A DNA stretch of 64,000 nt. Source: Turritopsis dohrnii (taxonomy: Eukaryota; Cnidaria; Hydrozoa; Anthoathecata; Oceaniidae). The position numbers and the translations under genes were made by a program. The notes under the pieces are model-generated. The model was given only the letters and a program-made list of their open reading frames with translations, was not told the DNA's origin and ran no database searches. Shown here in pieces: positions 32,861-46,205 of the stretch (within the stretch, counting starts at the first letter, position 1; each line of letters starts with the position of its first letter). Location of the stretch: contig BQMF02000011.1 in the NCBI GenBank assembly GCA_027922465.2, positions 1,240,001 through 1,304,000 on the forward strand, written 5' to 3'.

Positions 32861-35800
32861 AAATCAAAATAAAACTTCTCGTTATTCTCTTTTTAATAAA
32901 ACTTTACGCCCTGAAGAATATCTTCAACAATAATTGAGACTGAAAAGAAAGTTCGTGACAGTGTACTCCTTTGACTGTTACTGTATCCTGCCACCGTTGC
33001 TAAGGTAATTTTGAAATTTCCTTTGTTATATGAATTCATTTCTTCACCTTGAGAAAGAATATGAAAACGTCTTAGTTTCCAACTCCCTTTACAATAACAC
33101 AGAGAAGCTTAACCAATAATTATCACAAAGAGAAACTTGTTAAAATAACTGGTGAACAGTTTATATTCAATTTTGAACGAAACAACTAGTAGCATGAAGA
33201 ACACTCATACGAATCCATGCGTGCGATTGACCACACGTCTAAGACGTTTTGCGCATGTGTTGGCGTGTGCAATCACACGCCTCTCATGGCAAAGCCTGTT
33301 TGTGGAAATAGAAATTCACTAAAGTTTTGGAGTTTCCAGGGGCTTTGCCCACCTAGGATCACACCAGGCTCTTCCCTGAACCGTCTAACTAAATCTTCTC
33401 TACCCAAAATGGTAGAAACCGAAAGTGCTTGGAAAAATCCATGTGACCATTGTGGAAACTGAGTTTAAAGTACTGGAATCATTTCCTTTTTATTCCGGAG
33501 TGATCTTACTCCAATGTTATAACGGATGCATGGACACAAAACACCATCAGCAAAAAAAATTTTCGGTGTAAGACCTATATGCGAAGTATGAATATTCTCA
33601 TTCAGCTTTATACAACCTAACTTGCATTTTTGGACAAATGCTTTATATGTATATATATAATTTCACGGTTTCTTCTATAAAAGTAAACTCGGACTTTTGA
33701 TAGACATGATTCGCTAGGTTACTGGTAATGAAAATGAATTGCTTATTAAGCGTCTTTTACAAGAGTATGATTGGTTCGTTAACTTGTTGATGTTATTTAC
33801 AGACTTTCTGGCCATTGCAATTACTCTCATTACCATTGAAATGAACGATTAGACACTTTAACTATTAACCATAGGTTTCTGTGCGGATCATAAAAATCTA
33901 GGTGTTTTATTTTCTAATTACGCTCTTGTTTTTGCCCCGCAAGGGGCTCTGTAGCTTCACGACCTAGGCGAAGTGTTGGCAAATTTTCTCCTTTTTTTTT
34001 AAGACAATCTGTTTTCGGAAAGTGAGTTTCCATTTCGGATAATTTGTTTATTCCGAGTAGATAATGACAGACCAGCACTCCATGCTAAACATAATACATA
34101 AAAGGGTATTTTGAATATAATTTCATCAAATTGTTATTCTTTTATAACCTTTTACTACTTTTGGAAATTATTTTGGACGTTTTACATTTCCATTTCAATC
34201 TTTAAAAGTTTTATTAACTAGTCCTTAAAATATTTACGTGCGACACGTGAACCGATTTCGTTACGTTTTGTAGAAGTTGTAGAAAACTTCGTGTAAGAAA
34301 CTTTAAAGAAGAATTTTTAGAATATTTTCATGTTTATACCTAATGTTAATCGTTAGAAGACTTCTTAGAGAGAAAATGATTGTGTTTTGGGGAAATATGC
34401 TCGAGAAAGAAGAAAATGAAGGTTTCATAACAAGTTAAACTATCCTATGTTGAAAAAACTTACAGCATCCATCAAGAATATCAAAATTACTGGGGAAATA
34501 TGTAATCAGTACATGCACAAAATTTTCTAATTAATGCATGAAACGTGCTCATCTCAATCAAAAGAAAGTTTTATAGAACTGACACAAAACTTTATAAAGA
34601 GAATGTTTTTTGTTGTTTTTTGCACATATTGACAAACGCTATATTTAAGAATATGTGCATAATGCTTGGTGTGATAGAACATTGGTATCTGTATCAACTG
34701 TCTTCAAAAGAGCACTGACATTTGAAGATATCGAAAAAATGTAGATAACTAGAACTGCCAAAGAAAGACAAATTTCTAAAATTTGGAAATGAATTGAATG
34801 TAGACTGTGTCTACTACATACTGAAAGAAGTATAAACATAATGTGCAATACAATGCAAAGTTTTTTTCTGGCTACGAAATGTGGATAAGCTATAGTAAAT
34901 TGAATAAAGCAGCCTTAAAAGGCCGCAAGTCAGCGGCAAATATGCAAAGTATACAAATAGAACTAAACAATTTAATCAATCATTTAGCAGACACAATGGC
35001 TAAAGTCAAGAGGTTCTGCTACAATGTTATGGAATAGTAATTACTTGTGTGAATCCAGTTAGTTCAAACACCTGTAAATCTGTACCTGAATACAGTTAAA
35101 CAGTTTCATAGTAGCTACCAGAGCAAAAAAAAAAGAAAAAAAAAGTGCTTCAACATAAGAAACCCAATATTTTATAATATATATATATATATATTATAAT
35201 ATTGCACAATTTGAAGTCAGAACAAAAATTAAGGTTTCATTAAAAATTACCATAGTACATACCATAATTCATTATGTTATTGTCTCATTTATATTTAAAA
35301 TTAGGATTGTAACTGGGTCACTATCAATAGTAAATGTTTTTTTTTTATGTTGACAAACTCTTTCAGAATTTTTGAGACAAATAATTTGCATGTATTTTTT
35401 GATCTTTAAGCAATAATAAACAATTACAAAATATCAAAACTGACTCCTCTGTAGCCACTTGCGGTAAGTCGTTCTCGTCAGGAATAAACAGATTCTTTTC
35501 TGTCACATGAATTCTAGCTGTTATACGTATAAAAGATAAGAAATGCACCCACTTCTGATATTACTCAAAAGCCCTTCAAAAAATCTGTATAAACAATTAA
35601 ATAGTCAAAAGGTGTCAGTGTATTTTGAGAAATTATGCATTTCTTCTTGAAGAATACCTGTATTATTCAAATAAACTTTATGGCATTTTTCTTCAAGGAA
35701 AAGATCTTGATTCGTAAAAGGTGGACTCTCACCAGCAGCAAAATTAATGTTGTGGTAATGGTTTTTGACGATTTATGTTTTATGAGAGTAATCGTATAAG

Positions 35801-37122
35801 TCAGATTTAATAGTTTGATGCTACAAAAGAGTTTTATGAGAGCTTTGACTGGAGCAAAAATAGGTTTACTTGAAATCAAGATAAGGAATTGCTATAAAGG
35901 TTGTGAGTAAGATGAATAAACCGTTTTCTATGAGAAAGTCTCAATGAGGTAGCCAATCATTTTTGTAATTCTGTTTGTTTGCTGTTATAAATGCTGTTAT
36001 ATATATATAATGTACATACTTATAAATACTTATAAAATTTATTAAGTGCTAATACACTGTACAAACTGAAAAAACGTTTATATTAGATTTAGTGGAAGCA
36101 CTAAAGCTATTATTAAAACATCTTCATTGATTAAAAGCTTTTCGGCTTATGCCAAATTTGTTTTGTACTGATGGCGTAAGCCGAAAAATTTTTAATTAAT
36201 AAAATTATGTATTTTATCGCTATCGAACATGGCAAATAGTTTGAATTATCTTCATTTCTTAAATCATATTACTCATATTAAACGAAAGATTCCCACTGCT
36301 GAGACATCACCTCACTACAATCCTCACTTCCAATTTAAAACAGTTCATTGATCTTTAAGTTACGAAATTGAAATAAATCTTTCTATATACAGGGTCATAA
36401 GGTAAGTTGATTATCAAGTAAGTTTAAAGAAAAAGGTTTTACTTACTTAAATAGATATAATATACCGTAATCAACAATTTCCTAAATCATAAAGCTTTTT
36501 TATTATATAAATTTATCACTCAACTGTTTAAAAAAATTGGAAATACATAACTTCAGAAAATTCTCTGGAAAGACTTAATTAAGTATGTTTAGCTACTTCA
36601 AAATATAAATGGAAAGAATAAAAGAATCTGGAATTAAACAAAAAAGTAAACAATCATATCAGGTTTCCTGGAAGAGAAACTGCTGTGCATTAACACCAGG
36701 GTAGAAATCCTTCAACTACCTATAATATTTCATCTTAGATAACCCAAAACAGTATCAAACTTGATCAGACCTCTCAAGTTTAAAAATTCCAAAGCGGGAG
36801 GTACAGAAATTTTCGAAAGTGAATTTTTCAAGATAGCGCTAATTGGAGTTCTATTGACAATCAAATAGGCTATTTATTTTCTAGTTTAAATTACCAGTAT
36901 TTAAAGTTGCTATTGAGCGTAATGCTCTCCTTTCCGTACGCTACACTGCGAACTCAGCATTATTGCTGCCATTCCAGCGTAAAGCCGGTTCGATTAAAAG
37001 CCCATAACTGCACAACTACATAACTGCAGGGTGAATAAAAAACGTCACATATAATGGTGGTAACTAGTTAGATCCACAATTAAAAAACTCTTTTTATACC
37101 ATAGTGAGTTAAATCCTGTCTA

Positions 37123-37310
37123 AGACCATGTTCACATGTATCGGATAGATATTATTTCGGAACAATTTCCATACCGGATAGACGTTTCGTTCACATTGTT
37201 CCGAAGCTATCCGTTATTAAAATTGAAATGATTCCGTTCCGCTGCAAAAAGTGAAATGATTTCGTTCCGATGTCGGAACAAAAGCTAACCGATACGTGTG
37301 AACATAGTCT
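37123..37310. mobile_element. Small MITE, AGACYATGTTCACA ends
   Basis: Left AGACCATGTTCACATGTATC and inverted right GATACGTGTGAACATAGTCT; internal TCGGAACA/TGTTCCGA repeats give a near-complete fold-back. 188 bp. Confidence 0.75.
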
Positions 37311-39484
37311 AAAGGAAAGCCTACCTTATTGCTAGCCTATACCCAGCCTGACACGCATGATTCGCGGTAGGCTAAGATCGAAACTATTCAAAGTGTAGCG
37401 GCTGCTGTTCATTCGAAAATAAAATGGCGAAAGGACACGATGAATAGTTAAATGAGGGATGCAATATTAAGTACAAAACAATATGAAATGCGGGTGACTT
37501 TTCCTTTCTCAAAATAGGTGGGAGTAAATTTCTGAATGCGGGTGACACGATTCCAATTCAAAATTATACCCTACTTCTTCTTTAAACAACTTATATACGT
37601 TTACACGTGAACTACCGAAACTTCCCTGCCATTTTTATTATTTGTGCGCTACTCTTACACACAGAAAAAATTACGTAGTTCCAAGTCTAGTCTTACACAA
37701 TGGAAAATCTCTTGTGTCTTACGACAGCTATATGCTATTTTATCTAGCCCGTGAGCATCGAAATTTTGGAGAAAAAAAAAAAAACAAGATGCCCTACCGG
37801 GCAGAAGTATTCCTGCGGATGACTGTAAGACTTTCTGGAGCCTTTTCAGAAAGAAATGAGTGTTAGTTCACGCTTTAAAACCATATGCATAATGCGCAAT
37901 GATGTTTGCAGTATTTTACATTTTACCTTTTAGCTACGATAACTATTAAACTTTGTTGTTTCATATAGAACTTCAGTCTTGCATTAATTTAGAGAGTTTT
38001 TTAAAAAGATTTCCATTCGAAGTTGCACTCCCTAAAGCATCTTCAAGAAGCAATTAACTAATTAAAAGATTATCGCGTTAAGAATAATCTGTGCTTTAAA
38101 AGGTGAATGTTTGTTCACGGTTTAAAACAATATGCATAATGTGGTATGATGTTCTTTGTGTTTTACAGTTTATCTTGTAGCTGTGAAAGAAGTAATATTT
38201 GTTATTTAATATAAACTGTACTGTTTTGCATCATTTAGAGATTTTTTCAAAAAGTTTTTTATTCATAGTTATATTCCCTAAAGAATCTTCAAAAAGTAAT
38301 TAAGTAATGAAAACTTTGTCACATTAAGTTTTGAATGGAAAATCTGTGGCGTAAATAGTAATATCTTCGAATTCATTTAATTACATTCTCGAGAGCATCA
38401 TAAAAGTTAAGAGACTTTGAAAAATTTTGCCGGAGATCAAGCTTAAAAAGGAACACCGTCAGTTTAAAAATCCATTAGAGAACACTCTTCCGTGGACGTT
38501 TCAAAATACTCCTTTTAAAACTATACAGTATGAAAATCTTTATGTTGTTTGTAGCTGAACTTCATAATAAAAACTTTTACTTGGCCTTGCGAAATAATAA
38601 AAATATCTGTGTTTCCTTTTTATCGTCAGCTTGATAGTATACAAATTTTAGAATCATACAATATTTTAATATCGACTAGTCAATTAAAAAAGTGGTCATC
38701 TATTGATTAATAAAATGGGTATAAGCTGATAAGGAAAATGAGCTGTGCTTCAAGATTCCAGAGCTGTATAAAAACAGGATAGCTTACCTAGGAAAATGAA
38801 ATAGAAAATTGTATTATATTTAGAAAAAGACTAATAGAAACCTTACGCATTAAATCGATATAAACATACCCTATTGGTAGTCGTTCATATCTGTTTTGAA
38901 GCATCAAGAACTGCTTATTTATCAAAAATGACTACTAAGAATATTAGTTTCACGTAGATTATCAGTTTGGATCATAAATGTTCTTGATTCTTTTAAGTTT
39001 TACAGCCGTACTACAACCTCTTCTTTATCGATATATTCAACAAAGAAACATTCACAGATATACGCATGCTTCTTCGCTTCCATTTTTAAAACAACTACGG
39101 AAAACGTGAGAACGTTGCATAAGACTCACGTGAAACAACATTTCTACCTTCGCATCTGCGATTTAGCCATATGTTAATTATTCCTTTCACTAGAGCTTAT
39201 ATTTTACACTTTTAGAGTCTTTTCAAGCAAAGTACTTGTATACAATGAATATAGTGTGAGTTTAGACTGTTAAATCACAAAAAGAATGTTAGTTGGGAAC
39301 ATTAATGATTTGAGTGGCTATTTCCCATCGACAAAAATTGGTCTAGGTTTGGACAGTGAAAAAAAAAAAAAAAACAAAAAAAACACGAACGGTTTCAAAG
39401 TATTCCTTGCTTACGCAGGAATACAAAAACGTCGATTTTAATAGTCAGCGTGCTAAAGCCGCTGACTAAAAATGGTTGCGATAA

Positions 39485-39970
39485 AGCGTCCGTTTACATT
39501 GTACATGAGAGCCGTACTGAACTCAAACCGGTTTGGAATTTCAAGCCTCCAGTTACGAGTTTCGATACGAGTTCTTATTTCAGTACTGTTCCTGGTCACA
39601 CCTTCAGTGATGTTTACATGATAACAGCTGACTGAAATTTTACACGTGATGATTTCAAACCTATTTCTCAAATAATAGGTTTGAAATTTCGATACGGCTT
39701 GGAAAGGTGTGAAAGTTTTCACATTTCATTGTTTTATCATAAAATGTGTTAACAAGCATGCGCAATTTAATTAAATTTTGCTGACACACAATGAAATAAA
39801 AATGAAGAATGTGTTAAATCTATTCTATCGTGTATAAAAAATTTTTCTACCCGTATTGAAATCTCAAACCGTTCAGTCTCATGTAAAAGCACACTCGTAG
39901 AGAGAGCTAGAACTAGTAAATCTATTGTTTCGATTTTTAGTTCACTACGGCTTTCATGTAAATGCACTCT
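39485..39970. mobile_element. MITE with CGTTTACATTGTACATGAGA type ends
   Basis: The left end (about 39485-39525, with GAGAGCCGTACTGAACT) is matched by the inverted right end (AGTTCACTACGGCTTTCATG, then TAAATGCACTCT). GGTTTGAAATTTCGATAC-type inverted repeats continue inward. Non-coding. Confidence 0.7.
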
Positions 39971-40882
39971 AAGTTAATTAAAAGTTTCATCTTTTTGTTC
40001 ATAATGTATTATTGATAAGCTTCAACTGGTGAATTCTCAATTTGCTTCCAATTTGTGCCAATTTCTTAAAGAGTGAAGAAGTGGAAAGTGTTTATTTCGA
40101 ATTTTTCAGTCACTTTTTCTAATTTAGCCATAAATAGGCATATGCCTTCAATTTTTAGACCTGTTTGACCTAATCATTTGGTTGTAATAGACCTGAATAG
40201 TGTTGAGGCATACAATTGTGGAAGTTGTCAATCTATATAACTTTTTTTCAAGTGATTTTGGTTCACTTCTACCAAATATTTTATTTTAAATTTATATTTT
40301 GCAAATTGTTGGACCTATTATGTATAAGCATTTCAAACAAGAAAAGAATGGATAAATTCAATGGATAAGCTTGAGGCGGGGCATTTTAGCTTTAGCTACT
40401 AACTAGTATTACCATCGTAATAAACGATTAGACGCATTAATGATTAACCATAAGTTTCTGTTCGGCCTCTAACAAGTTGGTAGACACGGACACTCAAAAT
40501 AAGTGTGCAACTAATAATGTGTCTTTTCATACAAGAAAGGTAAATGTTGAGTTGAAGTAGTTGTCGAACAACATTTTTATTGAAACAATGTGTAAATTTC
40601 CATAGAAATGCACTACTCTGCGACGATTTTTCAACAAATAAATCGGTTTTATGAATTTGACTGATATAATGTCCTCTTAATACCCACAATAGAAACGTAT
40701 TAGCCAACTCAATCATATAAGTGTCATAAGAACGAATTCATGTTGCCATTATAGGAAATGTTTTTATTATTCGTTTTCCGTTTCTTCTCATACATCATAA
40801 TGAAAGGGACTTTCGATACAAATAATACTATAACTTTTAATATGGAAAACTATAATTTTTCACATTTTATACAGTTTTCATT

Positions 40883-43800
40883 TCAACGTTCCCATGCGAA
40901 TTTATCGCAGTTACATCCTGATGGATAGCTACGTCTTTCCCCTGTTACAAGTGATGTTAGTCTGGACAAATGATAACGACCACATTTTTTGGTGCAACTC
41001 CAACTGAATAAAAATCTTTTTTCGCGGGTTGGAATATCATCACGTTCCATGTCATCATCTAGAAAATATACGTACAGTAGGCATGATAAAGAACGGAGTT
41101 TAGCCAGAGTGAAAGTACACAGTGGGTTGGATAGAACTTTTTAACCGGTTGGGAAATATCAGATAAACAGACCGTAACACCTTTTATCAAAGCGATATGT
41201 CATTTGCTACTGTGTTGTTAATATGTTCATACCTTATCGGCCCTTTTTACGCCGGCCCTAATGTGGTGTTAATTTTGATGCGCGGCGTTAAAAGGGCCGG
41301 CGTTAAAAGGGCCGGCGTAAAAAGGGCCAAAAAAATGGAAATTTCTCAAAAAATCGGCGTTATTTTTTAAAGTTGAAATTAAGATTTTACAGGTCTTAAT
41401 TCTAATATATTTCATTATGAGCTTTATAGAATTTGACTTCAGAGGCTTTTGAAGTAAAAAAACTGACAGTAATATGCAGTAACTGAAGATTTTTTTCTCG
41501 ATAGTTCGTAAAACCTCTACAAGATCTTTGTATAGAACAAATGTTACCTTAGGAGAAATCATATTTGCAGGAGAATTTCTCGAGTTTCATAAAACAGTTT
41601 ATGAATTTGCAACGGCCAACAGAGGTTATCACGTTTATCGTAATTCAACATGGAGAAATGTTGCGCTACATCAAGTGGAGGTTTTAAAGAAACTAGTACA
41701 ACTAGCCGCCAAGGCGGCGTCGCTCGCCGCCGATGTTCACCTACTCTGAATCACTGTATCAATAAACGTCAAACTTCCTTATAAACGGCTCGTACAACTT
41801 GTGTTCAACCAGAAGCATATTCGAAGTCACAACCTCTGATAAAACCAATCTTTTATCAGTGTAACAATACACTCAAAATGTAGAGAGAGAAAACTTCAAC
41901 TTTTTATTAGCTTTTGTTTTAAAAAAGTTACGCACTCTAACATGGGTGCTATCAAACGTAAGGGGGAAATAGTTTCTCTTCTTAAAAACATCACGACGGA
42001 GGAGAGAAAAAAGGCACGTGCTAAATGAATAAATAGAATAAAAAACGTTCGATCAGAACGCTTAACAATTAAAAGAAGAAATTAATTTGTTAAAAGAAAA
42101 GCAAAAAAAAAAAAAATTTGTTTTGATATAATTCTCTTTTTTTACCTATCGGTTTTTAAACATTTTGATTGCTCAAAAAAAAAGTTCACCCGTCTCAGAC
42201 AGTCAGGCAAGAGATAGTGGCAAACCGCACATGCTGCCACGTTCTGCCACTGCTGCGCTTTTTGTCCAAAATGTTTAATCAGTTAGTTTCTTTGTATTTT
42301 GTTGATGTACTGTGGTCAAAGTCAACGTGGAATATAAAACTAATAATAATAATAAAAACAAAACGTTATTCCTATTAGCTCATCAGCCAAAAAAAGTCAC
42401 GTTCGATTGGGGTGGCAATGTATTTGCTTCGAACTCACGTCGCACACAAAAAAAGAAATAATTTCGCTCACAACTCATCTACCATTTTGCGTCACTTACA
42501 AACAAACAAACAAACAGACAGAGAATCGGCTATTAATATATAGATGTCAAGGGACATTGACCCATATTGCTGCATGATAACGATAACAAGAATCGACAGA
42601 ATTGGTGATGTCACGGTCACATACCAAGAGAGCTTTCTAGATTTGTTTTTTATTTCCTCCACGAAGGAGGATCTGTTACTGGTACAGTCGCATGTCTAAC
42701 GCCAAATGTGTCACCTATTCCAGAAGGAGGGCTTGAGATCCCCATTCTAATGCATTTTGTTCATGAAAACGGTGTGATACTAAAAAAGATGAAACGCTTT
42801 GTAGGTGATCAAACTTTAGATGTGAAAGAACTCTTTGGAGACAGTCAGATGAAGGGGAAGTTGAAGCAGAAATAGAATCAGATGACGATGAGGGAATTAT
42901 AGAAAATCATGAAAGCATTAATGAAAAAGAGGACGAAATAATTGTAATAGATTAAGTCTTACGACGTATTAAATGATATATATTAGAAGATATTTATAGT
43001 ACTAGCATGTAGCTTTAGCTAAAAATGCCCCGGCCCTCAAGCATTCCAATTTGTACACACAGCAAGCTATACATTGCAAGCTAAACAACGGAAACAAAAA
43101 CAAAGAAATCTTTGTTAATTTTGGTTATCTCTTGTTCCTATGTCACACTGATGCTAATTTATGCCTTTCAAAAAGTGTAATTAAGGCTTAACAAGTAATA
43201 TCAGAAAGTATTGGCTACAAACAAAAGAGATGTGTGAACTGAAACCATGGTTACATATTTTATAATCAAAATAAGATAAAAATTTGTTAAAGAAATTCTG
43301 TAAAAGCCAAAAGAAAGAAAAAAAATTTTTCAAAAAAAAATTAAAGCGAAAAATCCATTAGAAATGAAACTTCGATTCGAAACAAGAATTATAGCCAAAG
43401 TTTACATAAAAAACAAGAAAAAAATATAAGAAGGTTTTATTGATCATGATCACACCAGGTTTGGGGGACAGAAAAAAGAAGGAAAACACGAAGAACGACG
43501 ATTTGTTGGCTTTCTTGCATACACAGAAATCCAATTAAAATCTTTTTAAGGCAAGATCTGCCAAAAATCAGTGCATTGAATAAAATTCATCGAACGAAAG
43601 ATTATTTAGAGCTAAAACATATACAAAAATAGAATGTTGTTGGCAAAATTTCAGATTTCAAGCTGTGCTTCAAAATCCTAGTCGTTCACTTCCCTGAAAC
43701 AACACAAAAGTAATTTGAAAAATGTCTAAGCAATTTTAGCATACGAACTTCCTAAATAACATAGTATAATATAATAATAAATCAGGAAAGAGATACGAAA

Positions 43801-44944
43801 AAACATTCCACTTGCAGTACCATGCTTTGAAACGGGAAAAAAAGCAAAGTCAGCTAATTAATTGTTTTCCACCGTGTAACGTCAACACGAAAGTTGGAAG
43901 ATGATGATGATGATGATGATGATGAACAAAATCGGAAACTGACATTCGCCTATCTCGTGAAACTACTATGCCTCCTCGCTCGCTTACGCTCGCTGCGGGG
44001 GCAATAAGTTAAAATTTGAACAGAAAAAGTGAAAAATAGTGCTTAAAATAATTGCGTAAATAACGGCCCTAAGTGGCGTTAAGGCAAAATCTTGGGGTGG
44101 CGGAAAAAAGGTCAGCGTAAAAAGGCCCGGCGTTAAATTAGGGCCGGCGTAAAAAGGGCCGATAAGGTAGTTGATCGGTAGTTGTTTTCTTTAAATATTT
44201 TTCTTAATCTTCTTGTTGACAACACCTTTACTTAATAATCATGGCGTACCGATAGTAGGTTCAGTTGCAAAACAATTTTCTGTTCGATATTCCTGTATAT
44301 TAAGAAAGGCAAACCAACCACGACTGAAAGAAAGCAGGGTACCCGTAATACTAACAGTCTAGTAAATTTATGAAAACACTTAAAAACCTTAAGCAGTCTC
44401 CCAGAATTATAAAGAAAAACCCTAAATTATCGTAAAAACAACCTTTAGTATAATTTCTTGATTTTCTTGATTTCTTGATCATGCATAAAACATGTAAAAC
44501 TAGCCCATGTAAAATAAAACTCTATTGAAACGCAGGACATGCTTTCCTGACAAAGGATTGTTGACATAATTGTTTCTAACAATAAATTTGAAAGGTTAAA
44601 GAAGTGAGTTTTAATCGGACAAAATTTAGAAAAATCTTTATGGTAAGGAAATGGTGGACTTTTAATGGCAACTAACTGGTTTTATGATAGATATATCTTT
44701 ATTGCTACTTACCATTTTCTACGTCTCTTGCCAATTCCTTGTAAAGTTCATCTTTTAACGCGTCTAACAAAATGGCTTTTTGGTTTGCTGTATTTTTAGG
44801 TGCTAAATTAAAAAACAAAAAAAACAAATAAGATCACAAAACGCAATGGTAAAAATAATGAGATTCAAGTTTCTATACATATCACTGACCTGCACTGCAA
44901 ATGACAATAGTTGCAAGAATTGCGATAATAGTCAGTTGTTTCAT
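40883..44944 (-). CDS. Cys-rich secreted peptide precursor, copy B (4-Cys)
   Basis: Exons 44890-44944, 44713-44802 and 40883-41058, GT/AG, phase 1, 106 codons. Signal peptide MKQLTIIAILATIVICSA, charged pro-region, REKR cleavage site at 60-63, mature part beginning FLFSW. The four cysteines sit in C-TKK-C and C-N-C; Ser80 and the Gly-Glu-Arg-Arg region replace the middle pair seen in D-F. Intron 2 is 3.65 kb because a 2.9-kb TIR element (41232-44167) sits in it. The reading frame and splice sites are intact, so it can still be expressed if the long intron is spliced. Closest to copy C. Confidence 0.78.
41528..42955 (+). pseudogene. Degenerate HIRAN-like domain ORF of the TIR element, split by a Helitron
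   Basis: Before the Helitron the plus strand reads EFHKTVYEFATANRGYHVY. After it, in shifting frames, come DRIGDVTVTYQ, FLHEGGSVTGTVACLTP, EGGLEIPILMHFVHENG and a very acidic tail ending EKEDEIIVID and a stop. The order G-Y-H-V-Y, then F-F-L-x-x-G-G-x-V, then G-G-L-E-I-P resembles the HIRAN-like proteins found in invertebrate genomes. At least two frameshifts plus the 843-bp insertion (41702-42544) break it. Domain assignment is from memory of the pattern and is moderate. Confidence 0.5.
41702..42544 (-). mobile_element. Non-autonomous Helitron 4
   Basis: Near-copy of Helitron 1: on the minus strand TCTATATATTAATAGCCGAT to the hairpin and CTAG. The host flanks are A on the left and T on the right, the expected AT target. 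It interrupts the HIRAN-like segment. Confidence 0.82.
43008..44007 (-). mobile_element. 1-kb Helentron-like element, copy 1
   Basis: Inverted copy of 46903-47907 with high identity throughout (for example ACACAGCAAGCTATACATTG and GTAATATCAGAAAGTATTGG). On the minus strand it begins TTGCCCCCGCAGCGAGCG and ends with GGGGCATTTTTAGCTAAAGC, then CTAG. Contains an (ATG)n run near 43900-43922. Nested in the TIR element. Confidence 0.7.
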
Positions 44945-45033
44945 CGTGATTTGAAGACTTCTAGATGCTTCTTTCTGATTAAACTATCTTCTGATTGCCA
45001 GTATGTTGAACTGATTTCATTTTCCTGACCATC

Positions 45034-45205
45034 CTTTTTATAGGTTAATAACACACACATCATATTATTGGAAGAAAAATTAATTCGATGCATCATGGTC
45101 TTGTGATCGTCAATTTGGTTTTGTTATAGAAACGAAACTTATTTGATATTGAATTTAGATATCTGTCATAGTGACAATTAGGGTTAGGGTAGTGCAATGA
45201 CGTCG
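45034..45205 (-). promoter_or_regulatory. Promoter of copy B: TATA box and CRE-like site
   Basis: TATAAAAAG (complement of 45034-45042) and a TGACGTCG site at 45198-45205, about 95 and 255 bp upstream of the ATG. Confidence 0.65.
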
Positions 45206-45699
45206 TAAACAATAGATTCAGAAAACGTTTCAGCAATATTCAGAAGCGGTAAACTATGTTGTCATTTCGGACGGTCACGTAGAATATTACGTTTTCTCAC
45301 ATGTATGGGACCACTTAAGATCATATTTTTCTCTTTTCCTCTCAATAGAGAGATTATTAGAAGTATATGTATTCGCCTTTAGTAATTGTTTACAACATAA
45401 TCCATAAAATTACAAGATAACGTCATAAACAATAAAAGCTGGATAATGTAGTAATAAATATCGATCCTATTTCAGAGTCATCTAGTGGAAAAGAAATATT
45501 ATCCAGAGATCCCAAGAAAGCATCGTGCTTTATCATGGGCACCCTTTACACTGTGGTCTACGTGGACCTGGTAAAAATAGTGAAACGTTTACAGAAAAAA
45601 AGTCTTATTACGTATCTTCATAAGTCTTTACAATGTTAAATAAAAGTTAGCAATGTTAGGAGTAATACAAAATAAGGAAAAATATATACAACAACGGAA

Positions 45700-46205
45700 A
45701 AGAGTTTACTTAAAAAAAGAACTTTCTTGTAGTTCTAGACAAAGTTCTTTGCATTGTTTTTTAAATGCACTGTTATATGTTGCAGTTCAATTTTTTGTTT
45801 GAGCAATGAGTTCCATGGCAGTGGTCCTCAATAGTTAATAGAGTACTAACACATTTCCTTAAATATTGTTGGCTTATAAAAGGTGTTTTTCGCTGCTTTT
45901 GTATTGTATTTGTTTGCAGTTAACCGAAACTGATCTTTAAATATTTCTGGCACATTTGAATGTTTGACTCTGTGGATAAATAATAGTGTCTGATAGATAT
46001 TCAATTGATAGACATTTAGTAATTTTATTTCTTTCATGAGCGGCTGGGAAGGATACCCTATGCTTTTGGCATCTATGTAAAGTCTTAAGTTTGGTCTTGT
46101 TCGTACTAGATTATCAGCAGGGATACAAACCACTTTTAGTGAAATAATGTAGAAAGTGGAGGAAGCGTATTGTGATAGATTTGTGCATGGCAAACCATTT
46201 ATCAA
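45700..46205 (-). pseudogene. Non-LTR reverse transcriptase C-terminal fragment
   Basis: The minus strand reads NVYQLNIYQTLLFIHRVKHS, then EIFKDQFRLTANKYNTKAAK and NTFYKPTIFK, followed (with stops and a frame change) by INY-GPLPWNSLL and a charged tail. This is the pattern that follows the RT domain in CR1/RTE-like LINEs. The catalytic RT part is absent. The fragment is present in unit 2 but not in unit 3 at the same place (about 55865). Confidence 0.65.

Larger units (their letters stand above)
33933..40407. mobile_element. 6.5-kb Helentron-like insertion in unit 2
   Basis: Unit 1 reads straight through the insertion point inside the 100-bp tandem repeat (TCTTGTTTTATTACCATCG). The left end is TGCCCCGCAAGGGGC. 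The right end has the inverse GCGGGGCA about 28 bp from the border, then AGCTTTAGCT (hairpin) and CTAGT. This asymmetric inverted repeat plus 3' hairpin fits Helentron/Helitron2 structure, and it matches the 1-kb elements at 43008-44007 and 46903-47907. No Rep/helicase ORF is visible in 6.5 kb. Two MITEs are nested; the rest is AT-rich and unassigned. Confidence 0.6.
41232..44167. mobile_element. 2.9-kb TA-flanked TIR element in intron 2 of copy B
   Basis: The ends CCTTATCGGCCCTTTTTACG and their inverse continue through CCGGCCCTAAT. Further AAAGGGCCGGCG copies lie just inside (41286-41330, 44100-44160). TA flanks both ends. Copy A has the empty site near 28810 (CATACTTGATCGG). It contains a degenerate HIRAN-like coding segment split by a Helitron, and a nested Helentron-like element. 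Confidence 0.8.

Noticed and set aside
45179..45192. Interstitial telomere-like GGGTTAGGGTTAG patches (also near 17490 and 62339)
   Set aside because: Only two to four imperfect units each; too short to mean a telomere fusion.
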